This document shows positions 1-7,763 of a stretch of DNA of 35,837 bases, piece after piece (within the stretch, counting starts at the first letter, position 1; every line of letters begins with the position of its first letter). The translations under genes were made by a program, and so were the position numbers. Origin of the DNA: Thermoanaerobacterium sp. PSU-2 (lineage in GTDB: Bacteria > Bacillota > Thermoanaerobacteria > Thermoanaerobacterales > Thermoanaerobacteraceae); the NCBI RefSeq assembly GCF_002102475.1, contig NZ_MSQD01000019.1, positions 1 through 35,837 on the forward strand, written 5' to 3'. Under the pieces are notes generated by a model. It searched no databases and was not told the origin of the DNA. It saw only the letters and a program-made list of their open reading frames with translations.

Positions 1-2
1 TA

Positions 3-197
3 CATAAATTATTTGATGATGCCTATAATTTACTTGAAAAATGTGAGAAGTTTTTTTTAGCACAATACTATTATCGCGATTTATCACTGCTTTATGATGA
101 TTTATATAACATTACAAAAGACATTTTTTATAAAGCAAAGCAAAATGAAATCATGAATAAAAATGGGAGAAAAAACATTGTGATGGTTCAGCAATGA
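3..197 (+). CDS. 3' end of an unknown plus-strand gene (5' truncated by window edge)
   Basis: An open frame runs from the window edge to a TGA at 195-197 and gives about 64 residues. The peptide is rich in Tyr, Lys, Asp and Leu (for example the stretch LLYDDLYNITKDIFYKAK) and looks like a helical C-terminus. It is convergent with iscS, whose stop lies 16 bp away, and its stop codon sits in the loop of a hairpin that can end the iscS transcript. I do not recognise the family. The coding call rests on the uninterrupted frame and protein-like composition only, because the start lies outside the window. Confidence 0.5.
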   Translation, partial: HKLFDDAYNLLEKCEKFFLAQYYYRDLSLLYDDLYNITKDIFYKAKQNEIMNKNGRKNIVMVQQ

Positions 198-206
198 ATC
201 CATCAC
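170..206 (-). terminator. Probable rho-independent terminator of iscR-iscS
   Basis: On the minus strand a 7-bp stem (GTGATGG at 200-206 with CCATCAC at 180-186, 13-nt loop) is followed after four bases by a run of six T (170-175). It lies just past the iscS stop. The loop is long, so the call is moderate. Confidence 0.45.
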
Positions 207-212
207 ATGTAA

Positions 213-1394
213 TTATACAAGTTTTTTCTCCTCTTTAACCCTTTCAAAAAGTGGCGACATCTGCCTCAATCTATCTACGATTTTAGGCAGCTTATTTATT
301 ACCGTATCGATTTCTTCTTCCGTATTTTCTTCTCCTATGGTAAGTCTCAATGAACCATGGGCTATTTCTTCTGGCAGTCCAATCGCTAATAGTACGTGAG
401 ATGGATCAATGTTTCCGGCGGTACATGCAGAACCGCTGGATACGCAGATTCCTTCCATGTCAAGACTTAATATAAGCGATTCGCCATCAACAAATTCGAA
501 AGAAACATTGACATTTCCAGGAAGTCTCTTTATTGGATGTCCATTTAGGCGGGTATATGGTATTTTTAGTATCCCATCAATAAGCTTATCTCTAAGTCTT
601 GTCAACTTCTTTATGTGCTCATCGATGTTTTTAGTGATAAGTTCTATCGCCGTTCCAAATCCCACAATTCCAGCCACGTTTTCTGTCCCTGCTCTCCTGT
701 TTCTCTCCTGCGGACCACCTTGTAAAAGTGTATCAATTCTTAAGCCCTTTCTAATGTAAAGTGCTCCAACTCCTTTAGGCCCATATATTTTATGGGCTGA
801 CATTGACAACATATCCACATCCAATTTTTTTACATCGATAGGCACATTTCCAACAGCTTGTACTGCATCTGTATGAAACAATACACCTTTCTCATGAGAC
901 ACATTTGCAAGCTCTTGGATTGGCTCTATAGTACCTATCTCATTGTTTGCATACATTATCGATGCAAGTATTGTATTGTCTTTTATGGCTTTTTTCAATT
1001 CATTTGTATCTACTAATCCATACTCATCTACAGGCAAATAAGTTATTTCAAATCCTTGGCTCTCAAGGTATTGGCATGTATGCAGTATTGCATGGTGTTC
1101 TACGCTGGATGTTATTATGTGGTTACCTTTGTCTTTTAAGGCATACGCAGCACCTTTTAAAGCCCAGTTGTCTGACTCTGTACCTCCGCTTGTAAAAAAA
1201 ATCTCATCTGCATTAGCGTAAATTGCATTGGCCACTTTATCTCTGGCTTCTTCAATTGCCTTTTTAGCTTCTTGTCCATAAGAGTAAAGTGAAGAAGGAT
1301 TGCCAAAGCTATTGCTTAAATACGGCATCATCGCATCTAAAACTTCTTTTTTAAGTGGAGTAGTCGCCGCATTGTCGAGATAAATCCTATTCAT
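213..1394 (-). CDS. iscS: Cysteine desulfurase (IscS/NifS family)
   Basis: PLP enzyme that removes sulfur from cysteine as an enzyme-bound persulfide for Fe-S cluster and thio-tRNA synthesis; cytoplasmic. The 393-residue protein has the usual family length. Visible hallmarks are the N-terminal YLDNAATTP, His100 in the VEHHAIL segment, the PLP lysine K202 in SAHKIYGPKG, and the catalytic cysteine C324 in SSGSACTAG. It starts 9 bp after the stop of the Rrf2-type regulator, so the two form an iscR-iscS operon, common in clostridia. No iscU/nifU scaffold gene is present here; the gene downstream runs the opposite way. IscS versus NifS naming is by context (adjacent IscR-like regulator). Confidence 0.95.
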   Translation of the reverse strand: MNRIYLDNAATTPLKKEVLDAMMPYLSNSFGNPSSLYSYGQEAKKAIEEARDKVANAIYANADEIFFTSGGTESDNWALKGAAYALKDKGNHIITSSVEHHAILHTCQYLESQGFEITYLPVDEYGLVDTNELKKAIKDNTILASIMYANNEIGTIEPIQELANVSHEKGVLFHTDAVQAVGNVPIDVKKLDVDMLSMSAHKIYGPKGVGALYIRKGLRIDTLLQGGPQERNRRAGTENVAGIVGFGTAIELITKNIDEHIKKLTRLRDKLIDGILKIPYTRLNGHPIKRLPGNVNVSFEFVDGESLILSLDMEGICVSSGSACTAGNIDPSHVLLAIGLPEEIAHGSLRLTIGEENTEEEIDTVINKLPKIVDRLRQMSPLFERVKEEKKLV

Positions 1395-1403
1395 AAAAGC
1401 CTC

Positions 1404-1853
1404 CTATATATAATACATGTAAGAATTTTTCTGTATCATTTTTTTATAATCATCAACCATATCCTGTAATGTGATCGAATCAATCACTTTGTTTATAGCA
1501 TCTCTAATTTTTTCTAATACAACTTTTGTCGGACATCCACCTGATCTACTGCATTCAAATGGTATATCCTCTACAACACAATCTGAAGGAGCAAGTGACC
1601 CTTCCAAAGTTCTAATAACATCCCCTACAGTAATCTTATCAGGCGGAGCAGACAACATATACCCGCCTTGCGCTCCACGTATGCTTTTTACTAAATCAGC
1701 CTTTCTTAAAACAGCAATAAGCTGTTCTAAATAATGTTCTGATAGTCCTTCATTTTCAGCTATAACCTTTAAAGATATCGGTCCCTCACCATAATACAAT
1801 GCAAGCTCGAACATAGCTTGAACTCCATATCTTCCCTTTGTCGATAATCTCAT
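1404..1853 (-). CDS. iscR: Rrf2 family Fe-S regulator (IscR-like)
   Basis: Winged-helix transcription factor that senses Fe-S cluster status and controls cluster-assembly genes. The 149-residue protein begins MRLSTKGRYGVQAMFELA, the typical Rrf2 recognition start, and has three cysteines at 92, 101 and 107. These match the spacing of the [2Fe-2S] ligands of E. coli IscR (92, 98, 104) closely, with a slightly longer loop. It is the first gene of the iscR-iscS operon, preceded by an AAGGAGG-like ribosome site. A dyad downstream of the promoter is a candidate site for autoregulation. CymR, another Rrf2 protein next to cysteine desulfurases, is an alternative, but CymR lacks these cysteines. Confidence 0.9.
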   Translation of the reverse strand: MRLSTKGRYGVQAMFELALYYGEGPISLKVIAENEGLSEHYLEQLIAVLRKADLVKSIRGAQGGYMLSAPPDKITVGDVIRTLEGSLAPSDCVVEDIPFECSRSGGCPTKVVLEKIRDAINKVIDSITLQDMVDDYKKMIQKNSYMYYI

Positions 1854-1870
1854 ATAGACCCTCCTTAATG

Positions 1871-1929
1871 CCGACTATTCTGCTCGGATTTCTACTAAAT
1901 AAAATAACATTATAAATTTATTTTGTCAA
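1871..1929 (-). promoter_or_regulatory. iscR-iscS promoter with candidate IscR operator
   Basis: On the minus strand a -35 TTGACA (1924-1929) and a -10 TATTTT (1901-1906) are separated by 17 bp. About 13 bp beyond the -10 lies an interrupted dyad, CCGAGCAGAATAGTCGG (1871-1887, CCGA/TCGG arms), so a bound repressor would cover the start of the transcript. Promoter well supported; operator assignment is inference from Rrf2-type sites. Confidence 0.55.
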
Positions 1930-1986
1930 TAATTTATTAGAATGTAAAACTAAATGTTATTATATCCTTATAGCAAATAATTATCC

Positions 1987-3315
1987 TTAACCATTACCGC
2001 CATCTTTCAAAAACTTAAGCCAAGCTGATATTTTCTTTTCATACCCCATTGCAGATGGACAATAATATTTTTTCCCTATTAATTCGTCTGGAAGGTATTG
2101 TTGTTTTACATAATGATTTTTAAAATCATGTGCATACTTATACCCAACACCTCGATTTAAATTTTTTGCACCTTTATAATGGGCATCTTGAAGGTGCTTT
2201 GGAACAGCACCAGTTTTTAGATTTTTAATGTCATCAAGTGCACTATCTATGCCCATTATAGCTGAATTGCTTTTAGGCGCACAGGCAACATAAATTGCAG
2301 CCTGTGCAAGTATTATTCTTCCTTCAGGCATACCGATCTGATTTACTGCTTGCATAGCAGATACGGCTATATTAAGCGCATTAGGATCTGCATTTCCAAC
2401 ATCCTCTGCTGCACAAATAACTATTCTTCTTGCGATAAACATGGGATCTTCTCCAGCGTATATCATCTTTGCAAGCCAATATAAAGCAGCATCAGGATCG
2501 GACCCCCTCATGCTTTTGATAAAAGCAGAAATAGTGTCATAATGATTGTCACTATTTTTGTCATACTTTAGCACTTTTCTTTGGATACACTCTTGAGCTA
2601 CTTCAATGTCTATGTTAATTACTCCATTTTCATCTCTCTCTGTAGTTAAAAATGCTAATTCTATCGCGTTAAGTGCCGTCCTTGCATCACCATCAGAATA
2701 TGCAATTATATGATTTAACGCATCATCTGTAATCTTGATCTTTTCATTTCCAAGTCCACGCTTTTCATCGTTTAAAGCTCGTAAAACTATTTCTCTTATA
2801 TCATCATCACTAAGAGGGTATAATTCAAATATCATAGACCTTGATACTAAAGGACGGATAACCTCAAAATAAGGATTTTCAGTTGTAGCACCAATCAAAA
2901 TTATCGTCCCATCTTCAACATACGGAAGCAGTGCATCCTGCTGCGATTTATTAAATCTATGTATCTCATCAACAAATAATATGGTTCTTTTTCCATACAT
3001 AGATAATCTATCTTTTGACTCATTTACTATTTTCTTTATATCTGTAACTCCTGATGTTACAGCATTTAATTTTTCAAAGCTTGATTTCGTCGTATTAGCT
3101 ATTATATTTGCAAGCGTTGTCTTGCCTGTACCAGGAGGTCCGTAAAATATAAGCGATCTGACTTTATCCGCTTTTATAGCTCTATATAAAAGCTTATCAT
3201 GCCCCAATATATGCTTTTGACCAACAAACTCATCAAGCGTAGTTGGCCTCATGCGATCTGCCAACGGTGCATTGTTTTTTCTAAAATTGTTTAGTGCAAA
3301 TTGAAACATATCCAT
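1987..3315 (-). CDS. rarA: Replication-associated recombination protein A (RarA/MgsA)
   Basis: AAA+ ATPase of the RarA/WRNIP1 family, acting at stalled forks and in recombination. With the chosen start the protein has 442 residues, the usual length. Walker A GPPGTGKT is at 59-66 and Walker B FVDEIH ends at 119; the N-terminal segment RPTTLDEFVGQ and the C-terminal region with YPDE-like 'QQYLPDE' and 'KYYCP' motifs are typical. A GTG nine bases upstream (3324) overlaps the AAAGGTG ribosome site, so the ATG at 3315 is preferred. It is a monocistronic unit with a TATAAT at 3356-3361 upstream; the -35 is weak. A 12-bp palindrome (ATACATATGTAT, 3364-3375) lies next to that -10. Confidence 0.93.
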   Translation of the reverse strand: MDMFQFALNNFRKNNAPLADRMRPTTLDEFVGQKHILGHDKLLYRAIKADKVRSLIFYGPPGTGKTTLANIIANTTKSSFEKLNAVTSGVTDIKKIVNESKDRLSMYGKRTILFVDEIHRFNKSQQDALLPYVEDGTIILIGATTENPYFEVIRPLVSRSMIFELYPLSDDDIREIVLRALNDEKRGLGNEKIKITDDALNHIIAYSDGDARTALNAIELAFLTTERDENGVINIDIEVAQECIQRKVLKYDKNSDNHYDTISAFIKSMRGSDPDAALYWLAKMIYAGEDPMFIARRIVICAAEDVGNADPNALNIAVSAMQAVNQIGMPEGRIILAQAAIYVACAPKSNSAIMGIDSALDDIKNLKTGAVPKHLQDAHYKGAKNLNRGVGYKYAHDFKNHYVKQQYLPDELIGKKYYCPSAMGYEKKISAWLKFLKDGGNG

Positions 3316-3393
3316 GATTTTCACCTTTTACAAACTTTATTCATACATCAGCATTATTATACTATACATATGTATGTATATAAAAGTGATTGC

Positions 3394-3426
3394 AAATAAA
3401 AAATGCCACCTTTAATGATGACATTT
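3394..3426 (-). terminator. Rho-independent terminator after the prenyltransferase gene
   Basis: Minus-strand stem of 10 bp (3417-3426 with 3401-3410, two G-T pairs, loop ATTAAA) is followed directly by a T-rich tract (TTTATTTGC). It overlaps the stop codon of the upstream gene. Confidence 0.7.
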
Positions 3427-4075
3427 ATCCACCAAGTGTAATATCTTGTTTTGAATACCATTCAAGGGCATCATAAAGATGTTGAGGCTTAAAATCCGGC
3501 CAATAATCATCAATTACATAAAAATCAGAATATATCGACTGGACAGGCAAAAATCCGCTTAACCTCCTTCTGCCACCCCACCTTATGATTAAATCTATTC
3601 GCGATACTTCTTTTGATGAAATTAAATCTAGTATATCTCTTTTTTCTCCACTGCTTAAAGCCTTCAATGCATTATTCAAGTCCCACTGCCATCCATAATT
3701 AACAAGAAAATTAACCTTCATTTTTCCACTACCAATCTTCTTTCGTTTACAATATGGCAGCAACTCTTGCGGAAACATGGGAGAATTATAGTTTCCTATG
3801 ACCAAAAGATCTGCATCTTCTTTTTCAAGCATTTTAACAGCATCAATGCACGCTTTTTTAAATGCTTCTGTTTGAACAGATGGTCGCTTTGTGTTATCCT
3901 GCGTAAATCCATAGAAAGTTAATTCTTTAACGCCAATCTCTCTGCACATCTTATACAATGTTATTCCCGGTTCTAAACCGAATGAATATCCAGCTTCTTT
4001 AGGCATATTTCTATTTTGTGCCCAACGCCTATTTCCATCAGGAATAATACCAATGTGATTAGGAATTCGATACAT
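3425..4075 (-). CDS. Divergent undecaprenyl-diphosphate synthase family protein
   Basis: Cis-prenyltransferase (UppS) fold; normal members build the C55 lipid carrier for cell-wall synthesis. The start at 4075 has an AAAGGAGG site just upstream; a longer reading from 4117 lacks one. The 216-residue product is shorter than typical UppS (about 250). The N-terminal IIPDGNRRWA carries the catalytic aspartate (D13), and the C-terminal WPDF motif is kept. The conserved R-T-G-G-E block is R-W-G-G-R (165-169): the Mg-binding glutamate equivalent to E. coli E213 is arginine. This suggests a paralogue with altered activity, with a canonical uppS elsewhere (inference). Its own terminator follows; a thioredoxin terminator precedes it. 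Confidence 0.8.
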   Translation of the reverse strand: MYRIPNHIGIIPDGNRRWAQNRNMPKEAGYSFGLEPGITLYKMCREIGVKELTFYGFTQDNTKRPSVQTEAFKKACIDAVKMLEKEDADLLVIGNYNSPMFPQELLPYCKRKKIGSGKMKVNFLVNYGWQWDLNNALKALSSGEKRDILDLISSKEVSRIDLIIRWGGRRRLSGFLPVQSIYSDFYVIDDYWPDFKPQHLYDALEWYSKQDITLGG

Positions 4076-4162
4076 TTTGTCCTCCTTTCTTTGCTTTGAT
4101 ATATACAGTTTTTCCAATTTAATATCTATTATACTCTAAGGAATAAATGTTTTTAATTAAAA

Positions 4163-4198
4163 AAAAACTGTTATGCTATAAAAGCGATAACAGTTTTT
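4163..4198 (-). terminator. Rho-independent terminator of trxA
   Basis: Minus-strand stem CTGTTAT/ATAACAG (4087-series coordinates 4187-4193 with 4168-4174), extended by A-T pairs, is followed by a long T run (4159-4167). It lies 11 bp past the thioredoxin stop. Confidence 0.8.
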
Positions 4199-4209
4199 CC
4201 CTTTTTATA

Positions 4210-4530
4210 TTATAAATTTCTGTTTATAAAATCTTCAAAATCAGATTTTGGCCTTGCTCCTATGATTTTATCCACCATTTTGCCACCTTTGAAAAGTCCT
4301 ATAGTAGGTATGCTCATGATCCTAAATTGCATAGCAAGCTCGTTTTCTTCATCAACATTGATTTTGCCAACTTTCACTTTCCCTTCATAATCTTCAGCTA
4401 ACTCTTCTATTATAGGCGATACCATTCTGCAAGGTCCACACCATTCTGCCCAAAAATCTACCAAAACAGGTATATTCGAATTAACTACCTCTTCCTGAAA
4501 ATTGTCCTTTGTTATTGTAACTTCAGCCAT
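4210..4530 (-). CDS. trxA: Thioredoxin
   Basis: Small cytoplasmic dithiol reductase of protein disulfides. The 106-residue protein has the active site WCGPC (C31 and C34), the cis-proline segment MSIPTIGLFKGG, and full family length. A GGAGGTAG ribosome site precedes the ATG. It lies downstream of the copper regulator gene but is separated by an A-T-rich hairpin, so separate transcription is possible. A TATAAT found just before the ribosome site is too close to serve as a promoter. Confidence 0.97.
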   Translation of the reverse strand: MAEVTITKDNFQEEVVNSNIPVLVDFWAEWCGPCRMVSPIIEELAEDYEGKVKVGKINVDEENELAMQFRIMSIPTIGLFKGGKMVDKIIGARPKSDFEDFINRNL

Positions 4531-4581
4531 TTTTCTACCTCCTAATTATATTTTAAAAATTCTTTAACTATTAGCTTTTTC

Positions 4582-4617
4582 TTTTAGATTTATTTTATCC
4601 AATAAATAAACCTAAAA
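4582..4617 (-). terminator. Possible terminator between csoR and trxA
   Basis: A-T-rich hairpin on the minus strand (TTTTAGGTTTATTT paired with AAATAAATCTAAAA, short loop), 10 bp past the csoR stop. No good T run follows, so it may only attenuate. Confidence 0.35.
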
Positions 4618-4626
4618 ATCTTTAAG

Positions 4627-4899
4627 TCATTTCATAAATTTCATAAATGTCTCAACAAGCTCGTCAATCATGTCATCCTGCTTTTCAGTATTTATAGCAT
4701 CCTTCACGCACCCAAGAGTATGACTCTTAAGCAATATTTTACCTACACTATTTATTGCAGATCTTACAGCAGCAACCTGTATAAGGACATCCACACAGTA
4801 TATGTCTTTTTCTATCATTTTCTGTATTCCCTTTATTTGTCCCTCTATTTTTTTTAGCCTTCTTAGCAAATCGTCTTTTTCATCTTGATATGAATTCAT
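4627..4899 (-). CDS. csoR: CsoR/FrmR family metal-sensing repressor, CsoR-type
   Basis: All-helical DNA-binding repressor released by Cu(I). With the ATG at 4899, which has a GGGAGGT site, it is 90 residues, the normal length; a longer reading from 4974 crosses the promoter. The copper ligand set Cys-His-Cys is complete: C35 (in DIYCVDV), H60 and C64 (in KSHTLGC), as in M. tuberculosis CsoR (C36, H61, C65). This argues against CstR (persulfide sensor, lacks the His) and RcnR/FrmR. No copA or copZ is in the window. A consensus promoter with a G/C-tract dyad upstream suggests autoregulation. Confidence 0.9.
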   Translation of the reverse strand: MNSYQDEKDDLLRRLKKIEGQIKGIQKMIEKDIYCVDVLIQVAAVRSAINSVGKILLKSHTLGCVKDAINTEKQDDMIDELVETFMKFMK

Positions 4900-4911
4900 A
4901 ATTACCTCCCA

Positions 4912-4962
4912 TACCCCTATTAGGTACAAATTTAGTATAATCTTTCCGCGAAAATTTGTCAA
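4912..4962 (-). promoter_or_regulatory. csoR promoter and candidate CsoR operator
   Basis: Minus strand: -35 TTGACA (4957-4962), 17-bp spacer, -10 TATACT (4934-4939). The predicted start (about 4927) is directly followed by TACCTAATAGGGGTA (4912-4926), a dyad with TACC/GGTA ends and a G tract, as in CsoR operators. The -35 lies only a few bases beyond the tcdA stop. Confidence 0.65.
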
Positions 4963-4970
4963 CATATTTT

Positions 4971-5723
4971 TCACTTGTACCCAAGTATATCCTTTATAAC
5001 TTCACCAGCCAATATAAATCCTGCTACAGGTGGTACAAAAGATACACTACCTGGTATCTGCCTTCTTTTGACACAAGTTCTTTCTTTATTTGTGCATATA
5101 CACTGTTCTTTACAAGTTTCCACATTCAAAAGAGGTTTTATGGGCTTTTCTTTAGAATAAACAACTTTTAGCGATCTTATACCGCGTTTTCTAAGCTCAT
5201 ACCTCATAACTTTTGCAAGAGGACATATACTCGTATCGTATATATCAGCCACCTCAAATTTTGTAGGATCTAGTTTATTTGCTGCACCCATGCAGCTTAT
5301 AATCGGTATGCCCATCTCATTGCATTTTACTACAAGATCTATCTTTGACGATACTGTATCAATAGCGTCTACTACATAATCGTAATCCCGAGACAATAAG
5401 GTACTACTATTCTCACTGCTATAAAAGGTTTGATGTGATATAACTTCAAGTTTAGAATTTATCTCTAAAAGTCTTTCTTTCATTACTTCAACTTTTGGTT
5501 TGCCAACTGTTTTTCTTGTAGCATGTATTTGTCTATTTATGTTAGTTAAGCAGACTGTGTCATCGTCTACTATTACCAATTTTCCAATGCCACTTCGTGC
5601 TAAAGCTTCTGCTGTGTACGATCCTACACCGCCCATCCCAAAAACAGCGACAGTAGATCTTTTTAATTTATCTAAATTATCTTTTCCTATTAATAGTTCC
5701 GTTCTCGAAAAAGCGTGTAACAA
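4971..5723 (-). CDS. tcdA: tRNA threonylcarbamoyladenosine dehydratase (TcdA/CsdL)
   Basis: E1-like ATP-dependent enzyme that cyclises t6A37 to ct6A in ANN-decoding tRNAs. The TTG at 5723 is the preferred start: a GGAGG at 5732-5736 lies 8 bases upstream, and the protein then begins MLHAFSRTELLIG, as in homologues. The 250-residue product has the nucleotide-binding FGMGGVGS (28-35), then DDD and 'NINRQ' motifs that bind ATP, plus a Cys-rich segment (ETCKEQCICTNKERTC) and the C-terminal PPVAGFILAGEVI. The gene begins immediately behind the 6S RNA with no room for a promoter, so it is probably transcribed by readthrough. Confidence 0.93.
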   Translation of the reverse strand: MLHAFSRTELLIGKDNLDKLKRSTVAVFGMGGVGSYTAEALARSGIGKLVIVDDDTVCLTNINRQIHATRKTVGKPKVEVMKERLLEINSKLEVISHQTFYSSENSSTLLSRDYDYVVDAIDTVSSKIDLVVKCNEMGIPIISCMGAANKLDPTKFEVADIYDTSICPLAKVMRYELRKRGIRSLKVVYSKEKPIKPLLNVETCKEQCICTNKERTCVKRRQIPGSVSFVPPVAGFILAGEVIKDILGYK

Positions 5724-5740
5724 TGCTGATTCCTCCAATA

Positions 5741-5920
5741 AAAAATCCCCATAGTGCCGTTAAGTCGGTGGTTTTGAACCTGCTCTCGCAGGTGGGTGCC
5801 CTCCTGATAACTTCATATGTCCATTCGAAGATGGCTTATATTCCATTACCAGAGCCCAGGCTCCCTTTTTATAGGTGTTGGCTCAAAACATTACCGCATT
5901 TCACGCACACCATAGGGTTT
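5741..5920 (-). ncRNA. ssrS: 6S RNA (ssrS)
   Basis: Global regulator that binds the housekeeping RNA polymerase by mimicking an open promoter. The roughly 180-nt minus-strand transcript is closed by a 10-bp stem (5908-5917 with 5747-5756, two or three wobble pairs). It contains the 3'-side sequence CACCGACTTAACGGCAC, which I recognise from clostridial 6S RNAs, and complementary GC-rich arms (for example GGGAGCC...GGCTC around 5850-5870 and ACCTGC...GCAGGT around 5785-5800) around an internal bulge. A TTTTTT follows the closing stem. A good promoter sits upstream. The ends are estimated from the stem and the promoter. Confidence 0.85.
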
Positions 5921-5928
5921 CTAAAAAT

Positions 5929-5957
5929 ATATTAGCACATTTTTAAGGATTTTTCAA
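5929..5957 (-). promoter_or_regulatory. 6S RNA promoter
   Basis: Minus strand: -35 TTGAAA (5952-5957), 17-bp spacer, -10 TAATAT (5929-5934). Predicted start near 5920-5922 matches the base of the 6S closing stem. It lies between the aspS stop and the RNA. Confidence 0.7.
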
Positions 5958-5967
5958 GGTTAAACGT

Positions 5968-7749
5968 TTATAGATCAACCTTTATGTGCAATTCATCTAA
6001 CTGTTCTTTCGAAACTTCAGATGGCGCATCTGACATAAGATCGCATGCATTCTGGGTCTTTGGAAATGCGATAACATCTCTTATATTATCTGTACCCGTA
6101 AGTATCATTGTCAATCTGTCAAGCCCATATGCAATGCCACCATGTGGCGGTGCTCCATATTTAAAAGCATTCAGCAAAAACCCAAATCGCGCCTCTGCAT
6201 CTTCATCGGTAAAACCAAGCACTTTAAACATCTTCTTCTGCAATTCCGTATCATGTATCCTAATACTGCCACCACCTATTTCCATACCATTTAGAACTAT
6301 GTCATACGCTTTTGCTCTTACCTGTCCCGGATTCTTGTCAAGCATTTCTATATCTTCATCTTTTGGAGCAGTAAACGGGTGGTGCATCGCAACATATCTT
6401 TTTTCTTCTTCGCTGTATTCCAACAATGGAAAATCGACAACCCACAAAAATTCGTATTTGTTCTCGTCAATGAGATTGTATCTTCTCCCCATTTCCAATC
6501 TCAAATGACCTAAAGCATCATAAACTATCATATTGTTTCTGTCAGCTACTATTAATATCAAATCGCCTTTTTCTGCTTCCATCACATTTAAGACCTGTGC
6601 CAACTCATCCTCTTTTAAAAATTTTGAGATTTGGGATTTTGGACCATCATCTGACATCTGTATCCATACAAGTCCTTTAGCTTTATATGTTTTTACATAT
6701 TCTACAAGCTCATCTAATTGTCTTCTAGGAATAGATGCTGCACCTTTCACATTTATTGCCCTTACAGAACCACCATTTTCTATTGCATCTCTAAAAACTT
6801 TAAATTCAGAGTCTGCAAATATTGATGAAAGATTTTTCAACTCCATTCCAAATCTTAAATCAGGCTTGTCAGAGCCAAACCTGTCCATTGCTTCCTGCCA
6901 AGAAATTCTCCTAAAAGGAACTTCCAAGTCGATATTCAAAATTTCCTTAAATATTTTAGCTATCATACGCTCATTTATGGATATGACATCATCTTCATCG
7001 ACAAACGACATCTCTATATCGATCTGCGTAAACTCAGGCTGCCTATCTGCCCTTAAATCCTCATCTCTTAAGCATTTTGCAATCTGATAGTACCTATCAA
7101 AGCCTGATATCATTAAAAGCTGTTTAAATATCTGTGGCGATTGGGGCAAGGCATAAAATTTGCCAGGTTGTACCCTACTTGGAACAAGATAATCTCTAGC
7201 TCCTTCTGGAGTGCTTTTTATGAGAAGCGGCGTTTCTATGTCTATAAAGCCGTTTTTATCCAAAAAGTCTCTCACAATTCTCGTTATCTTGTATCTTGTA
7301 AGCAAAATCTTCTGCATTGATGGTCTTCTTAAATCCAAATATCTGTACTTTAATCTAATCGCCTCAGACACATTATTTCTATCCTCCACCATGAATGGTG
7401 GTGTCTCAGCTTTGCTTAAAATTTTAAATTCGCTTACGTAAATCTCTATGTTTCCTGTCTCAAGATTTGGATTCACATTTTCTTCAGTTCTCTTTACAAC
7501 TTTACCTGATGCAGCCAAAACATACTCATTTCTCACATGCTGAGCTTTATCAAATGCTTCCTTTGAAAGCTGCTCACTAAAAACAATCTGTATAAGCCCG
7601 GTCCTATCCCGCAATTCTAAAAATATGAGTCCTCCAAGATCTCTTCTTCTCTGAACCCATCCCATCACAACGACATTTTTCCCAACATCGTTAATTGTAA
7701 GTTCTCCGCACATATGTGTTCTTTTCATGCCTGCCAATTGCTCTCCCAT
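5968..7749 (-). CDS. aspS: Aspartyl-tRNA synthetase
   Basis: Class IIb synthetase that charges tRNA-Asp. The ATG at 7749 has a GGAGG seven bases upstream; a TTG one codon earlier is less likely. The 593-residue protein has the N-terminal OB anticodon-binding domain (about 10-110), the class II motif 2 (RDEDLRADRQPEFTQID), the bacterial insertion (GAD) domain in the middle, and motif 3 with GGIAYGLDRL near the C-terminus. A bacterial-length enzyme; discriminating or not with respect to Asn cannot be told. It is the second gene of hisS-aspS, 14 bp after hisS, under T-box control. Confidence 0.97.
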   Translation of the reverse strand: MGEQLAGMKRTHMCGELTINDVGKNVVVMGWVQRRRDLGGLIFLELRDRTGLIQIVFSEQLSKEAFDKAQHVRNEYVLAASGKVVKRTEENVNPNLETGNIEIYVSEFKILSKAETPPFMVEDRNNVSEAIRLKYRYLDLRRPSMQKILLTRYKITRIVRDFLDKNGFIDIETPLLIKSTPEGARDYLVPSRVQPGKFYALPQSPQIFKQLLMISGFDRYYQIAKCLRDEDLRADRQPEFTQIDIEMSFVDEDDVISINERMIAKIFKEILNIDLEVPFRRISWQEAMDRFGSDKPDLRFGMELKNLSSIFADSEFKVFRDAIENGGSVRAINVKGAASIPRRQLDELVEYVKTYKAKGLVWIQMSDDGPKSQISKFLKEDELAQVLNVMEAEKGDLILIVADRNNMIVYDALGHLRLEMGRRYNLIDENKYEFLWVVDFPLLEYSEEEKRYVAMHHPFTAPKDEDIEMLDKNPGQVRAKAYDIVLNGMEIGGGSIRIHDTELQKKMFKVLGFTDEDAEARFGFLLNAFKYGAPPHGGIAYGLDRLTMILTGTDNIRDVIAFPKTQNACDLMSDAPSEVSKEQLDELHIKVDL

Positions 7750-7763
7750 CAATATACCTCCAT

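Noticed and set aside
1909-1929. TATAAT at 1909-1914 paired with TTGACA at 1924-1929
   Set aside because: The spacer is only 9 bp; the TATTTT at 1901-1906 has the correct 17-bp spacing.
4540-4556. TATAAT just upstream of the trxA ribosome site
   Set aside because: Transcription would start at or within the ribosome site, so it cannot serve trxA.
5984-7087. Plus-strand open frames opposite aspS
   Set aside because: Shadows of aspS without ribosome sites or family resemblance.
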